Of a DNA stretch of 44,789 nucleotides, positions 1 to 7,523 are shown in pieces (the first letter of the stretch is position 1; every line of letters begins with the position of its first letter). A model generated the notes under the pieces. It worked only from the letters and a program-made list of their open reading frames with translations. It was not told the origin of the DNA and did not search any database. A program made the position numbers and the translations under genes. Source of the DNA: Enterococcus sp. (GTDB lineage: Bacteria > Bacillota > Bacilli > Lactobacillales > Enterococcaceae); the NCBI RefSeq assembly GCF_022711995.1, contig NZ_JALAHI010000015.1, forward strand, positions 1-44,789, in the 5' to 3' direction.

Positions 1-100
1 ATCGGGTTGCCGTTGATGTTCAATATAATTTTGGAGCAGGTACCAGTAAGTAAGATTGGGATGATGATGGGGGTAGGAACAATGATCCCAGCGATTGCAC
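1..100. repeat. Left-end inverted copy of 184-283
   Basis: Bases 1-100 are an exact reverse complement of 184-283, with an 83-base spacer between the arms. The genuine reading of the MFS gene runs through the 184-283 arm and the spacer. The outer arm only adds a non-homologous tail to that frame, so it is probably a fold-back artefact at a contig end rather than genome sequence. Confidence 0.95.
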
Positions 101-628
101 TAATACCGGCAGTAAAAGGATAAAAATATATCTCCAACCGATACTTGTCACTACTAACCCACCAAAAGTAGGCCCTATGGCTGGTGCAATCGCTGGGATC
201 ATTGTTCCTACCCCCATCATCATCCCAATCTTACTTACTGGTACCTGCTCCAAAATTATATTGAACATCAACGGCAACCCGATCCCTGTTCCAATCCCTT
301 GAATGACCCGGCCGATCAATAAAAGAGAAAAGCTCCCAGCAACAGCATTTAGTAATACCCCAATCGTGAACAAGCTGATTGCAGCTAGGAACAGTTGCTT
401 GTTTTTAAACGAATTCTTTAAAAAGCCCGATAGTGGAACGATAATCGCTAAGACAAGTAAGTAAATCGTCGTTAACCATTGAACTGTCGCGGTATTCACT
501 TGAAATTCACTATTTAAAGTTGGAAAGGTGACATTCATTGCTGTTTCTACAAGGACACCACAGAAAGCTAAAATTCCTGTCGCAACAATTGCACCAACCG
601 TTTTAAGCGTAATCTTTTCTTGTTTCAT
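101..628 (-). CDS. MFS drug exporter, DHA2 (EmrB/LmrB-like), 5' part only
   Basis: N-terminal part of a proton-driven multidrug exporter in the cytoplasmic membrane. About 176 residues are credible. They cover the first five or so membrane helices, with the family signatures LIGRVIQGIGTGIGLP and antiporter motif C (PAIGPTFGG followed by GWRYIF). The frame stays open to base 20, but the last 27 or so residues come from the inverted arm 1-100 and match nothing expected. The gene is therefore cut at the contig end, not naturally short. Start: the ATG at 628 has GGAG six bases upstream. An in-frame ATG at 640 lacks such a site, and the GGAG itself lies just inside it. It lies after the glycoside operon on the same strand but beyond a hairpin, so it is probably a separate transcript. 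Substrate unknown. Confidence 0.8.
184..283. repeat. Inner arm of the left-end inverted repeat
   Basis: This arm lies within the MFS transporter gene and encodes its motif C region (GIGLPLMF to MIPAIA). Its protein reading fits the family, so this is the authentic copy of the pair. Confidence 0.95.
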
Positions 629-706
629 GTTATTCTCCATTTCTTAAATATAACGCCTGCAATCAATCACCTCTTGATGATTTTTGTTCCTAACAACAAA
701 AAATAG

Positions 707-805
707 GACAGAAGCCAGCAAAACGAAGGGAGCCGCTTGTTCTTTCCATTTCCCCTGTTGAATTTTTAAGGCGGCTCTTTGGTGCTCGTTTCTTCAGCTT
801 CTGTC
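707..805 (-). terminator. Nested hairpin, intergenic repeat-type terminator
   Basis: Three nested stems are visible: GACAGAAGC (707-715) with GCTTCTGTC (797-805), AAACGA (721-726) with TCGTTT (786-791), and GAGCCGC (730-736) with GCGGCTC (771-777). It lies directly after the PTS IIB gene and should end the glycoside operon. The architecture (outer CAGAA/TTCTG, then CGA/TCG, then a variable inner stem) is shared with the hairpin at 35766-35867, which suggests a dispersed repeat family. Confidence 0.7.
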
Positions 806-820
806 ACAGGGTTCCCGTTT

Positions 821-1132
821 CTATTGATCCGTTAGCGAGAGGGCTTGTTGCAATACTTTTTCACCATTCATCGTTCCGTATGCAGCCATATCGATGACAG
901 AAACAGGGATCTTTTCTTCTACCAATGCCCGAATCTGTTTCTCTTTGAAGCGTACTTGCGGTCCTAATAGAATCACATCTTTATCTGAAACATACTCTTT
1001 GATATCTTCGACCGGACGAGCCTCAACAGCTGCTTCAATCGACTGGCTAACGCCTGCTTTTTCTATTTTTTCAATCAATAAGCTGGTACTCATTCCTGCA
1101 TTACATACCAGTAAAATATTTATTTTTTTCAT
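821..1132 (-). CDS. PTS lactose/cellobiose-family EIIB
   Basis: Cytosolic EIIB phosphocarrier, 103 residues, normal for the family. It takes phosphate on Cys10 in the loop LLVCNAGMSTS and passes it to the sugar carried by EIIC. This is the last gene of the nine-kilobase glycoside operon, 24 bases after its partner EIIC gene. No EIIA of this family is present in the operon, so phosphate must come from an EIIA encoded elsewhere. The context (C-glycoside-deglycosidase-type genes) suggests that the substrate is a beta-glucoside or aryl glycoside rather than simple cellobiose. That is inference, as EIIB sequence does not reveal the sugar. Confidence 0.9.
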   Translation of the reverse strand: MKKINILLVCNAGMSTSLLIEKIEKAGVSQSIEAAVEARPVEDIKEYVSDKDVILLGPQVRFKEKQIRALVEEKIPVSVIDMAAYGTMNGEKVLQQALSLTDQ

Positions 1133-1156
1133 GATCTATCTCCTCCAATTGTTGAT

Positions 1157-2488
1157 CTATTCAGCAACGACAACGTTACCTGACAGCTCAGCGGCTTGTT
1201 CTTTCAACGATTCTTGTTCCCGTTTATACTCCAAATTATCCGCCATTTTAAAGAATGGGAAATAAATAGCCGTCGCAACAAGGACACAGACAAACTGTGC
1301 GATCATCATCCGCCAACCGCCGGAAATAAGCGCATTAACAAATGTCGGAGTACCCGTCGGAAGCTGTGCTCCCATCATTCGAGGAACCAAGCCCAAAGTG
1401 ATAGAAAGGTAGCCAATAAATCCAGTAACTAACGGAGTCACTACTGTTGGTATCAAGAAAGTAGGATTTAAACAAATTGGTGTCCCAAAAGTGATTGGTT
1501 CATTGATACCAAAGAACGTTGGAATACTCGTGATTCGTCCGATATTTTTATATTGATCACTTTTAGCAAAAAAGATGAAGCAAATCGCGAGACCAAGAAT
1601 ACAGCCTCCGCCACCAATTTCTAGAAAGACCGAAGTAAAACCAAAGTCGATCAAATTAGGTGGGGTCGTTCCAGCCGCAGCTGCATTCATATTTTCAATT
1701 GTCATTGTTTGAATGATCGGTGCATAAACGCCAAAGATAATGGCTTTCCCGTGAATACCAAACCACCAGAAGAGTCCAATCAATGCATAAGCCACCATGA
1801 CACCACCGACAGAACCGCCGATTTGCTGAATTGGTACTTGAAGGACACTGTAAACCAAATTATGCACACTGCCATAACTTGTAAATGAAAAGCCCCACGA
1901 TACTAATGCCATAATAACGGTAATCGAAAAGAATGGAATAATGGAACTAAAGGATTTTTCAACAAAGCTCGGTACGCTATCTGGCATATGGATCGTCACA
2001 TTATTTTTAATAAACCAACTATAGAGTTTCGCTACGACAAGTCCGACAATGATCCCGACAAACATCCCTTTAGATCCGATAAAGTCGAAACTGATGAAAT
2101 CAACGGGACGTACGGTATCATGCACTTGCTGTTCGATGGTGGAAAGAGGCGTCAGCAATAAGAAGGAGACGATCGCCAGGAAACCTGGAAACATGCCGTC
2201 GATCTTAAATGATTTTGCTAAGTTAAATGCCACGAAATAAACCACGATCAATCCCATGATATTACTGGTAAAAATACCTGGTAAAAGTAATAGTGATTTT
2301 ACGCCATTCGATTGAATGAAGTTTTGATAGCCATCAAATGGCAAGTTAGCGATCAATGTACACATTGCTCCTGTAATACTGGCAGGAATAGTCATGACCA
2401 TCCCTTTACTTACTGCTTTTAAATAGCGGTTATCAGAAATTTTTTCGGCAGCCAATTGGATTTTTTCAAGATTATCAATCATGCTCAT
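1157..2488 (-). CDS. PTS lactose/cellobiose-family EIIC permease
   Basis: Membrane permease that imports a sugar or glycoside and supports its 6-phosphorylation. At 443 residues with about ten hydrophobic helices it is a full-length EIIC of the cellobiose type. Family signatures are GIHGKAIIFGVYAPI in the middle and the conserved INEPITFGTPI segment near residue 330. A GAGGAG site eight bases upstream supports the ATG at 2488; a second ATG two codons on is an alternative. It sits between the HAD phosphatase (17 bases) and EIIB, transcribed from the operon promoter above 9867. It has a paralogue at 35998-37308. Specificity cannot be read, but the operon implies a glycoside. Confidence 0.9.
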   Translation of the reverse strand: MSMIDNLEKIQLAAEKISDNRYLKAVSKGMVMTIPASITGAMCTLIANLPFDGYQNFIQSNGVKSLLLLPGIFTSNIMGLIVVYFVAFNLAKSFKIDGMFPGFLAIVSFLLLTPLSTIEQQVHDTVRPVDFISFDFIGSKGMFVGIIVGLVVAKLYSWFIKNNVTIHMPDSVPSFVEKSFSSIIPFFSITVIMALVSWGFSFTSYGSVHNLVYSVLQVPIQQIGGSVGGVMVAYALIGLFWWFGIHGKAIIFGVYAPIIQTMTIENMNAAAAGTTPPNLIDFGFTSVFLEIGGGGCILGLAICFIFFAKSDQYKNIGRITSIPTFFGINEPITFGTPICLNPTFLIPTVVTPLVTGFIGYLSITLGLVPRMMGAQLPTGTPTFVNALISGGWRMMIAQFVCVLVATAIYFPFFKMADNLEYKREQESLKEQAAELSGNVVVAE

Positions 2489-2505
2489 AGTGAAGTCTCC
2501 TCTTT

Positions 2506-3372
2506 TTATTTTATCTGAACAAAACGTTCAATTGCCTTTCCAACGCCATCTTCATCATTTGAATCTGTACGATATTTCGCGCATTCTTTTACTTCTTTGA
2601 TAGCATTTGCCATTGCAACAGTATAACCAAAAGATGGATCCAACATCCCTAAATCATTGTAACTGTCGCCAATCGTCATGATTTCACTTAGCGAGATCCC
2701 TTTCTCTTTCGCGTATTTTTTGATGGCTTGACCTTTATCCGCTAAAGGATTGGTAACCTCCAAATTAATTGCAAACGAGCCAGTCGCATTGACGGGATAA
2801 TTGACTGTCAAGCGCTCTTTTACTTTCGCGATTTTCTCTCGATCTGGTGAAAAACTAATGATTTTCCCGACAAAGTAATCGTTTTCAAAAATATCATCCA
2901 AAGAATCGATTGAATGGATTTCTTGGTACAAGAAGTGCTCTTGTGCTGTCTCATAGGCACTTTCTAAAGAAATCTCTGGATGAAAATTATTGATTTTGGT
3001 TGCTACTGCCCATTTCTTCGCCTCCACATCACTCGGCGAGAAGGTCCCGCCAGTGGTGTAAAGTTCGACAAACATGTTTTCTTGTTCTAGTTCAGAAACG
3101 ATTCTTCGGACAAGCGCTTCTGTAAGATACAAGCTCTGGATGATTTCGCCGCGATGATTTCTCAGTTCGCTGCCATTCATGACCAGATAATTACACTCGA
3201 TCCCTGCAGTTTGCACTTGTGGGAACGCGTCTTCATAGCTTCTCCCCGTAGTAATGATAAACTCGATCCCTTTTTGTTGCGCTGCTTTAATAGCCGCACG
3301 ATTTTTTTCAGAGATTTTATGATCGGAACGAATCAACGTGCCATCCATATCTGAAGCAATCAGTTTTATCAT
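2506..3372 (-). CDS. Cof-type HAD-IIB sugar phosphatase
   Basis: Cytosolic Mg-dependent phosphatase of the Cof/YbiV/YidA group, 288 residues. Motif I is SDMDGT, with nucleophile Asp8 and acid Asp10. Motif II is the Thr in IITTGRS, and motif IV is GDSYND close to residue 235, with a C2-type cap between. The family removes phosphate from sugar phosphates with broad specificity. It lies between the first alpha subunit gene (8 bases) and the PTS IIC gene. A plausible job is to dephosphorylate the 6-phosphate left on the sugar or glycoside after PTS import, so that the 3-keto pathway enzymes can act or product can leave. That role is inferred from position only. Confidence 0.85.
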   Translation of the reverse strand: MIKLIASDMDGTLIRSDHKISEKNRAAIKAAQQKGIEFIITTGRSYEDAFPQVQTAGIECNYLVMNGSELRNHRGEIIQSLYLTEALVRRIVSELEQENMFVELYTTGGTFSPSDVEAKKWAVATKINNFHPEISLESAYETAQEHFLYQEIHSIDSLDDIFENDYFVGKIISFSPDREKIAKVKERLTVNYPVNATGSFAINLEVTNPLADKGQAIKKYAKEKGISLSEIMTIGDSYNDLGMLDPSFGYTVAMANAIKEVKECAKYRTDSNDEDGVGKAIERFVQIK

Positions 3373-3380
3373 ACAACCAC

Positions 3381-4358
3381 CTATCCAATGACGCTTTCTA
3401 ATAATAATTGATGACGTTTGACCTGTTCGATACTATCCACTTCCATATAATCTTGAATGTGGCGGTTTCCTTCGTATTCACTACAAATGTAACCTTGATA
3501 GCCGGCATCTTTTAAGACATTGATGACATCCATGTAAGGAATACTGGTTTCTTGCAAGTCTGTCGTGATATCATAAAATTTTCCGTGAATATGGACGATA
3601 TAGGGCATATTGTCAACAAGAATCTTCGGATCTGTGTAAACAAAGTGGCGGCAAAACTCTGCAAATGCCTTGTCTGCTTCTGTGGCATTTGCCATCTTAG
3701 TAACTTCTTCAAAAGTTGCATCTTTGTCCACACCATTAGCATAATTTTCGCTGATATAGCGGATAATCTCTGGTGTTCCACCTTTGCGAATATAGCTATC
3801 TTGGAAAATCGAGCCAATTCGTTTGGTAAAAATTCCAAAGTCCGGCATAATACCAAACCATTTGGTTCCACTTTCTTTAATATAATCTAAGCGTTCTTCA
3901 AACCATGGCGTACCAAAAGTAAATGGGGCATGGACTTCAAGTGCGATTTTTACGCCCACTTCTTCTGCATAGTCCAAGCTTTGTTTTACGACTTCCAATG
4001 GGGTCGAAACAAGTGTCCGCAATATTTTACATCCTAGGCGACTGGCAATTTTCAAATCACGTTTCATCATTTCTACATTCTCTGAAGTTGTCAGCATACG
4101 ATTTGCAAATAATTTGTTGTCTAAGAAAGCGTCGTAGGCGATGGGTTCTACTTGATATTTGTCCATCCATTCATGCCATTGTTTCACAAAATCATCTGAG
4201 ATATTCGGAAAAGTCGGCAGCATTTGTTCCGGCAAGAATTCAATCCCTTTGGCGCCAGACAAAGAAGCTTCTCTAATACAATCTTCTAAGGTCATCTTTC
4301 CTGTGTAAAATTCATCTTGGTAGCTATATAATGATACACCGCGTTTAATCTTATTCAT
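3381..4358 (-). CDS. TIM-barrel epimerase-fold protein, C-glycoside deglycosidase alpha-type (copy 1)
   Basis: AP-endonuclease-2/sugar-phosphate isomerase fold, 325 residues. Likely metal ligands and catalytic residues are Glu141 and His143 (EVHAP), Asp173 (MPDFGIF), His258 (HIHGKFY) and Glu294/Glu296 (SEYEGNR). In known C-deglycosidases (DgpBC, CarBC, DfgAB) this type of subunit binds Mn and cleaves the bond between aglycone and a 3-oxo-sugar. It is encoded ten bases after a CGDB-family beta subunit, the usual pairing. The paralogue at 7524-8507 has Glu141, His143 and Asp173 at identical positions. A GAGGAGG site five bases ahead fixes the start. It could instead be an epimerase or a 3-keto-O-glycoside lyase; the beta partner favours deglycosidase. 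Confidence 0.8.
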   Translation of the reverse strand: MNKIKRGVSLYSYQDEFYTGKMTLEDCIREASLSGAKGIEFLPEQMLPTFPNISDDFVKQWHEWMDKYQVEPIAYDAFLDNKLFANRMLTTSENVEMMKRDLKIASRLGCKILRTLVSTPLEVVKQSLDYAEEVGVKIALEVHAPFTFGTPWFEERLDYIKESGTKWFGIMPDFGIFTKRIGSIFQDSYIRKGGTPEIIRYISENYANGVDKDATFEEVTKMANATEADKAFAEFCRHFVYTDPKILVDNMPYIVHIHGKFYDITTDLQETSIPYMDVINVLKDAGYQGYICSEYEGNRHIQDYMEVDSIEQVKRHQLLLESVIG

Positions 4359-4368
4359 AATGTCCTCC

Positions 4369-4761
4369 TCACGCTTCCAATACTAATGTCTTTTCATCAT
4401 CACCAACATTGTTAAATGGCAAATAAGAAATCCGTAAACTGACAAAGGCTTGGATTTTATGTTCTCCGTCAGATAATCCACCGGGTCTTTTCACAAAAAC
4501 TGTAATCGTTTCTGTCATTTCCCAGCGATGATTGATCACCGTGGGCAACTCAGCGAATGTGAATGTCTCGCCTTTCACCGTAATGATCATATCCTCGTTA
4601 TTGATTTTTTCACCATCGATCGATAAATCAATCACCTCGACACAACTCATGGGTAGGCCTCGGTAATAAGGAATCCTTAATTGTACTTCAAAACCAGTGA
4701 CTTCTTGATGTTCGCGAACGTTGCGAAAGCCTTTAGGGTGAATCAAATATTTTTCAAACAT
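4369..4761 (-). CDS. C-glycoside deglycosidase beta subunit-like (CGDB, DUF6379), copy 1
   Basis: Small all-beta protein of 130 residues. It aligns with the protein at 8500-8940: YYRG (32-35), IDG (48-50), Trp80, GGLS (94-97) and RISY (110-113) recur in order with YYRG, IDG, Trp86, GIS and RIPY of the other copy. This family (CGDB) forms a complex with the TIM-barrel alpha subunit in known C-deglycosidases. The ATG at 4761 is preferred: AGGAGG lies upstream (spacing about 11), and it begins MFEKY much as copy 2 begins MF. The frame is open upstream to a GTG at 4824, but that stretch lies in the structured element 4787-4956 and has no homology to copy 2. It precedes its alpha subunit gene by nine bases. 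Confidence 0.8.
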   Translation of the reverse strand: MFEKYLIHPKGFRNVREHQEVTGFEVQLRIPYYRGLPMSCVEVIDLSIDGEKINNEDMIITVKGETFTFAELPTVINHRWEMTETITVFVKRPGGLSDGEHKIQAFVSLRISYLPFNNVGDDEKTLVLEA

Positions 4762-4786
4762 CTTTTCTTGTTCCTCCTTTGTTTGA

Positions 4787-4956
4787 ATCACGAGGCTGTG
4801 CCCTAAGTCTCCGACAAGTGACACTATCCGAACAGTAACTAGTATTGCTCCTGCGGTGCAGGGACTCCTCGTCGCAAAAAGTCAGAGGAATCTATCGCAC
4901 TAGCATATGATTCGGTTTCACTTGTTGGATGATGACTTATGGCACTATCCCGTGAT
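4787..4956 (-). repeat. Structured palindromic element inside the glycoside operon
   Basis: About 170 bases between the oxidoreductase and beta-subunit genes form three concentric stems: ATCACG (4787-4792) with CGTGAT (4951-4956), GTGCCCTAAGTC (4798-4809) with GACTTATGGCAC (4934-4945, one mismatch), and ACAAGTGA (4814-4821) with TCACTTGT (4918-4925). A small CCTGC/GCAGG hairpin lies inside. CACTATCC also recurs directly near both ends. It could be a mobile palindromic repeat, an mRNA-processing or attenuation site, or a structured leader for the downstream genes. There is no T-tract, so it is not a simple terminator. Confidence 0.6.
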
Positions 4957-4961
4957 CGTGC

Positions 4962-6065
4962 TTATAATTTCACTTCATTGCCTGTTTCTGCTGCTTGATA
5001 GATTGCTGCTAATACTTGCGTGACTTTGAATGCTTCTTCTGGTTTCACTAAAGGTTCTGTATCGTTACGGATCGCTTCTAACCATTGTTTGGCTTCCAAG
5101 CATTCTGGAGCAGACTCATCTCCTTCAAAAAAGGCGATATTGCCAGCCGCACTAATACTTTCTTCCGTAAGCAAACCATTTTTTGCCCGATTGTAGGTCA
5201 ATTGATTGACTGGGAAACTCATTCCCGCATCGATTTCCGCACCAGCTTTGGTACCGCACAATGTCGTTGCTGCTTCTTTTGATTCTAAAACATTCAATGC
5301 CCATGAGGATTCTAAGAAGATGGTTGCCCCATCCTTCATCTTGATAAAACCAAATGCAGAATCTTCTACTTCAAAGCTTGATGTATCCCATGGACCAAAG
5401 AGATTGCCTGCCTCGGCACCAGGGAGATTGCCTAATTTATGGAAGACAGAACCTGTGACGGATTCAACGTCATAATTGTTCATCATCCACAATGTGATAT
5501 CCAATGCATGGGTACCGATGTCGATCAGTGGGCCTCCGCCTTGTTGCGATTTATCAGGGAAAACACCCCATGTTGGAACAGCTTTCCGTCGAATGGCATG
5601 GGCTTTTGCAAAATAAATTTCCCCCAAATCTCCATTTGCACAAGCTTCGTGTAATGCAGTCACTTCTTTACGGAAACGATTTTGGTAGCCGATCGTGAAT
5701 TTCTTGCCTGATTTTTTCCATGCATCCATCATTAATTGGGCTGCTTCTGGGGTATGCGCCATTGGTTTTTCGCACAAAACATGTTTTCCAGCTTCAAAAG
5801 CTGCAACTGTGATTGGGCTGTGGCTAACATTAGGCGTACACACATGAACAAGATCAATGGATTCATCCGCTAATAATTCATTGTAATCTTGATAGTACTT
5901 GGCACCTTCAACACCGTATTTTTCGGCTGCTTCTTTTGCGCGATCGACTTGAACATCGCAGAACGCCACCATTTCACATTTGTCTTTTTGCGTACTCAAT
6001 GCTGGAAAATGTTTGTTATTGGCGATGCCTCCGCAACCAATGATCCCAATTCTAATTTTCTTCAT
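4962..6065 (-). CDS. Gfo/Idh/MocA oxidoreductase 1
   Basis: NAD(P)-dependent sugar dehydrogenase, 367 residues. An N-terminal Rossmann fold (IGIIGCGGIA) is followed by the family EKP motif (CEKPMA, about residue 99) and a C-terminal beta-sheet domain with GGGPLIDIGTHALD, carrying the conserved Asp and His of the active site. In C-glycoside catabolism a protein of this family (DgpA) oxidises the sugar 3-OH to give the 3-oxo-glycoside that the alpha/beta deglycosidase can cleave. The start at 6065 is chosen because GGAG lies six bases upstream; a further ATG at 6077 has its AAAGG directly against it. It follows oxidoreductase 2 by 30 bases. The partner copy is only distantly similar, so the two probably act on different substrates or in opposite redox steps. 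Confidence 0.85.
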   Translation of the reverse strand: MKKIRIGIIGCGGIANNKHFPALSTQKDKCEMVAFCDVQVDRAKEAAEKYGVEGAKYYQDYNELLADESIDLVHVCTPNVSHSPITVAAFEAGKHVLCEKPMAHTPEAAQLMMDAWKKSGKKFTIGYQNRFRKEVTALHEACANGDLGEIYFAKAHAIRRKAVPTWGVFPDKSQQGGGPLIDIGTHALDITLWMMNNYDVESVTGSVFHKLGNLPGAEAGNLFGPWDTSSFEVEDSAFGFIKMKDGATIFLESSWALNVLESKEAATTLCGTKAGAEIDAGMSFPVNQLTYNRAKNGLLTEESISAAGNIAFFEGDESAPECLEAKQWLEAIRNDTEPLVKPEEAFKVTQVLAAIYQAAETGNEVKL

Positions 6066-6095
6066 ACTTGTCTCCATCCTTTGATTTTTTCAATT

Positions 6096-7160
6096 TTATT
6101 CAAAATTCATACTTTGATGGTACTTAGCCGAAACACGAATCGTCTCGACAACGCCCATTAAGCGTAAAATTTCTGCAGGTTTAACAATCAATTCTTCTTT
6201 CCCTTGCGTATAGGCATAATAATTATCAAAAAACATTTGATGATTGGTCGTCACTTCAGGCAACGCCTCTGTTAAGATTCTGCCTTCCGGTGCTGGTCCA
6301 AAACTACGAGTAGGCCCTGCATGAGTCATAGTGATTTTTCCAGGGACATTACTCAACAATGCAGAAGTTCGGGTGATTTCCCCTTGAGGATTGAACCCAT
6401 CAATTTTTGCACTTCCTTCATTTCCACCAATAAACCAGTGGCGTTCAAACCAGTTTTCAGAACTATTCAAAAAATAAGTGCCTAATTCGATTTGAGCATT
6501 GACACCATTTTCGAAATAAAGCTGCAGATTAAAATAGTCATCCACTTGATCGTTGATCACATTACGAACATCTGCATAAATAGTTTTTAACTTATGAGGA
6601 ATCATCCAAAGAAGCTGATCAATCAAATGAACCCCCCAATCATAGAGCATGCCGCCCCCCATCTCAGGATAGACATGCCAATCATGCATATTGCCATTAA
6701 AGCCATAGAGGGCGCTTTTGATCGTATACGGTTTCCCTAGCAATTCTTGGTCATAGATTGTTTTTGCTACTCGATAGTCATGGTCCCACCTTCTTTGTTG
6801 GTGTACAGTGAACCGGACATTCTCGGCTGTCGTTACTTCAATCATTTTCTTCACTTCTGCTGTATTCAAAGCAAGTGGTTTTTCGCAGATGATATCTTTC
6901 TTCGCTTTGGCTGCTTTCAAGACCATTTCTAAGTGCAGTTGATTTGGTACGGCAATAATCACTGTGTTGACAGCTGATTCTGCCAAGAGATCTTCTGCCC
7001 GTTTAAATGTCTTAATTTCCTTTGGAACACCTTCAAATTGGTTCTCGTTCGTATCACAGACTGCAACTAATTCGGCGTATTCTAGTTTTGAGATCGTTTC
7101 CGCGTGGGTTTGTCCCATAAAACCAAAGCCAATGATTCCTATCTGCAGCTTTTTGTTCAT
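6096..7160 (-). CDS. Gfo/Idh/MocA oxidoreductase 2
   Basis: Second NAD(P)-dependent oxidoreductase of the operon, 354 residues. The Rossmann motif is IGIIGFGFMG near residue 7, the EKP motif lies in CEKPLALNT, and the catalytic region is GGGMLYDWGVHLIDQLLWM. Its start overlaps the stop of the SnoaL-like gene as ATGA, implying translational coupling. It may do the same 3-oxidation as oxidoreductase 1 for a different glycoside, or re-reduce the released 3-keto or anhydro sugar to glucose and regenerate the cofactor. The sequence alone does not tell which. Start at 7160 is firm. Confidence 0.85.
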   Translation of the reverse strand: MNKKLQIGIIGFGFMGQTHAETISKLEYAELVAVCDTNENQFEGVPKEIKTFKRAEDLLAESAVNTVIIAVPNQLHLEMVLKAAKAKKDIICEKPLALNTAEVKKMIEVTTAENVRFTVHQQRRWDHDYRVAKTIYDQELLGKPYTIKSALYGFNGNMHDWHVYPEMGGGMLYDWGVHLIDQLLWMIPHKLKTIYADVRNVINDQVDDYFNLQLYFENGVNAQIELGTYFLNSSENWFERHWFIGGNEGSAKIDGFNPQGEITRTSALLSNVPGKITMTHAGPTRSFGPAPEGRILTEALPEVTTNHQMFFDNYYAYTQGKEELIVKPAEILRLMGVVETIRVSAKYHQSMNFE

Positions 7161-7504
7161 CTTGTTTCCCTCCTGTCAAAATAATCCCAATGCTCCACAA
7201 ATTGATTCTGAGAAATTCGGAATAAATCTACTACGTGGCATTTCACTTGCTGCTTTTCGTCAACACTTCTGAGAAAAACAGCTGCAAAATCTTTGTCTAA
7301 AACGATTTGATCAACTTCGAGATGAAAAAATTCCTCCGAGTGGAATTTTTGTTCAAATGCTTGGATAAATCCTACTCTCCCTTGTCCAACGCCAGGATTG
7401 TGCTGAATGTAGTCCTCAGCAATCAACGCGTAGGCCCACTCAAATTGCCGCTGGTTAAAAAAACCTTCATAAAACGCGTGGATTCGTTCTTTTGTTATTT
7501 TCAT
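7157..7504 (-). CDS. SnoaL-like / NTF2-fold small protein
   Basis: A 115-residue alpha+beta cone-fold protein. Features are an N-terminal helix (RIHAFYEGFF), the DYIQHNPGVGQG stretch typical of SnoaL-like polyketide cyclases and related hydrolases, and a C-terminal FVEHWDYFD ending. His and Asp residues in QHNP and EHWDYFD line the pocket in this family. The ATG at 7504 has GGGGA about six bases upstream and is preferred over a TTG at 7522. The gene lies 19 bases after alpha subunit 2 and overlaps oxidoreductase 2 by four bases, so it is a true operon member. It may bind or rearrange the aglycone or a keto-sugar intermediate. Function not assignable. Confidence 0.75.
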   Translation of the reverse strand: MKITKERIHAFYEGFFNQRQFEWAYALIAEDYIQHNPGVGQGRVGFIQAFEQKFHSEEFFHLEVDQIVLDKDFAAVFLRSVDEKQQVKCHVVDLFRISQNQFVEHWDYFDRRETR

Positions 7505-7523
7505 GGCAAGTCCCCGTCTCAAC

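Noticed and set aside
20-100. C-terminal tail of the MFS protein read through the outer inverted arm
   Set aside because: It is the antisense of the same gene and gives a non-family, Ser/Pro-rich tail.
4762-4824. N-terminal extension of beta subunit 1 to a GTG at 4824
   Set aside because: The extension overlaps the palindromic element, lacks a ribosome site and has no counterpart in copy 2. The ATG at 4761 has AGGAGG upstream.
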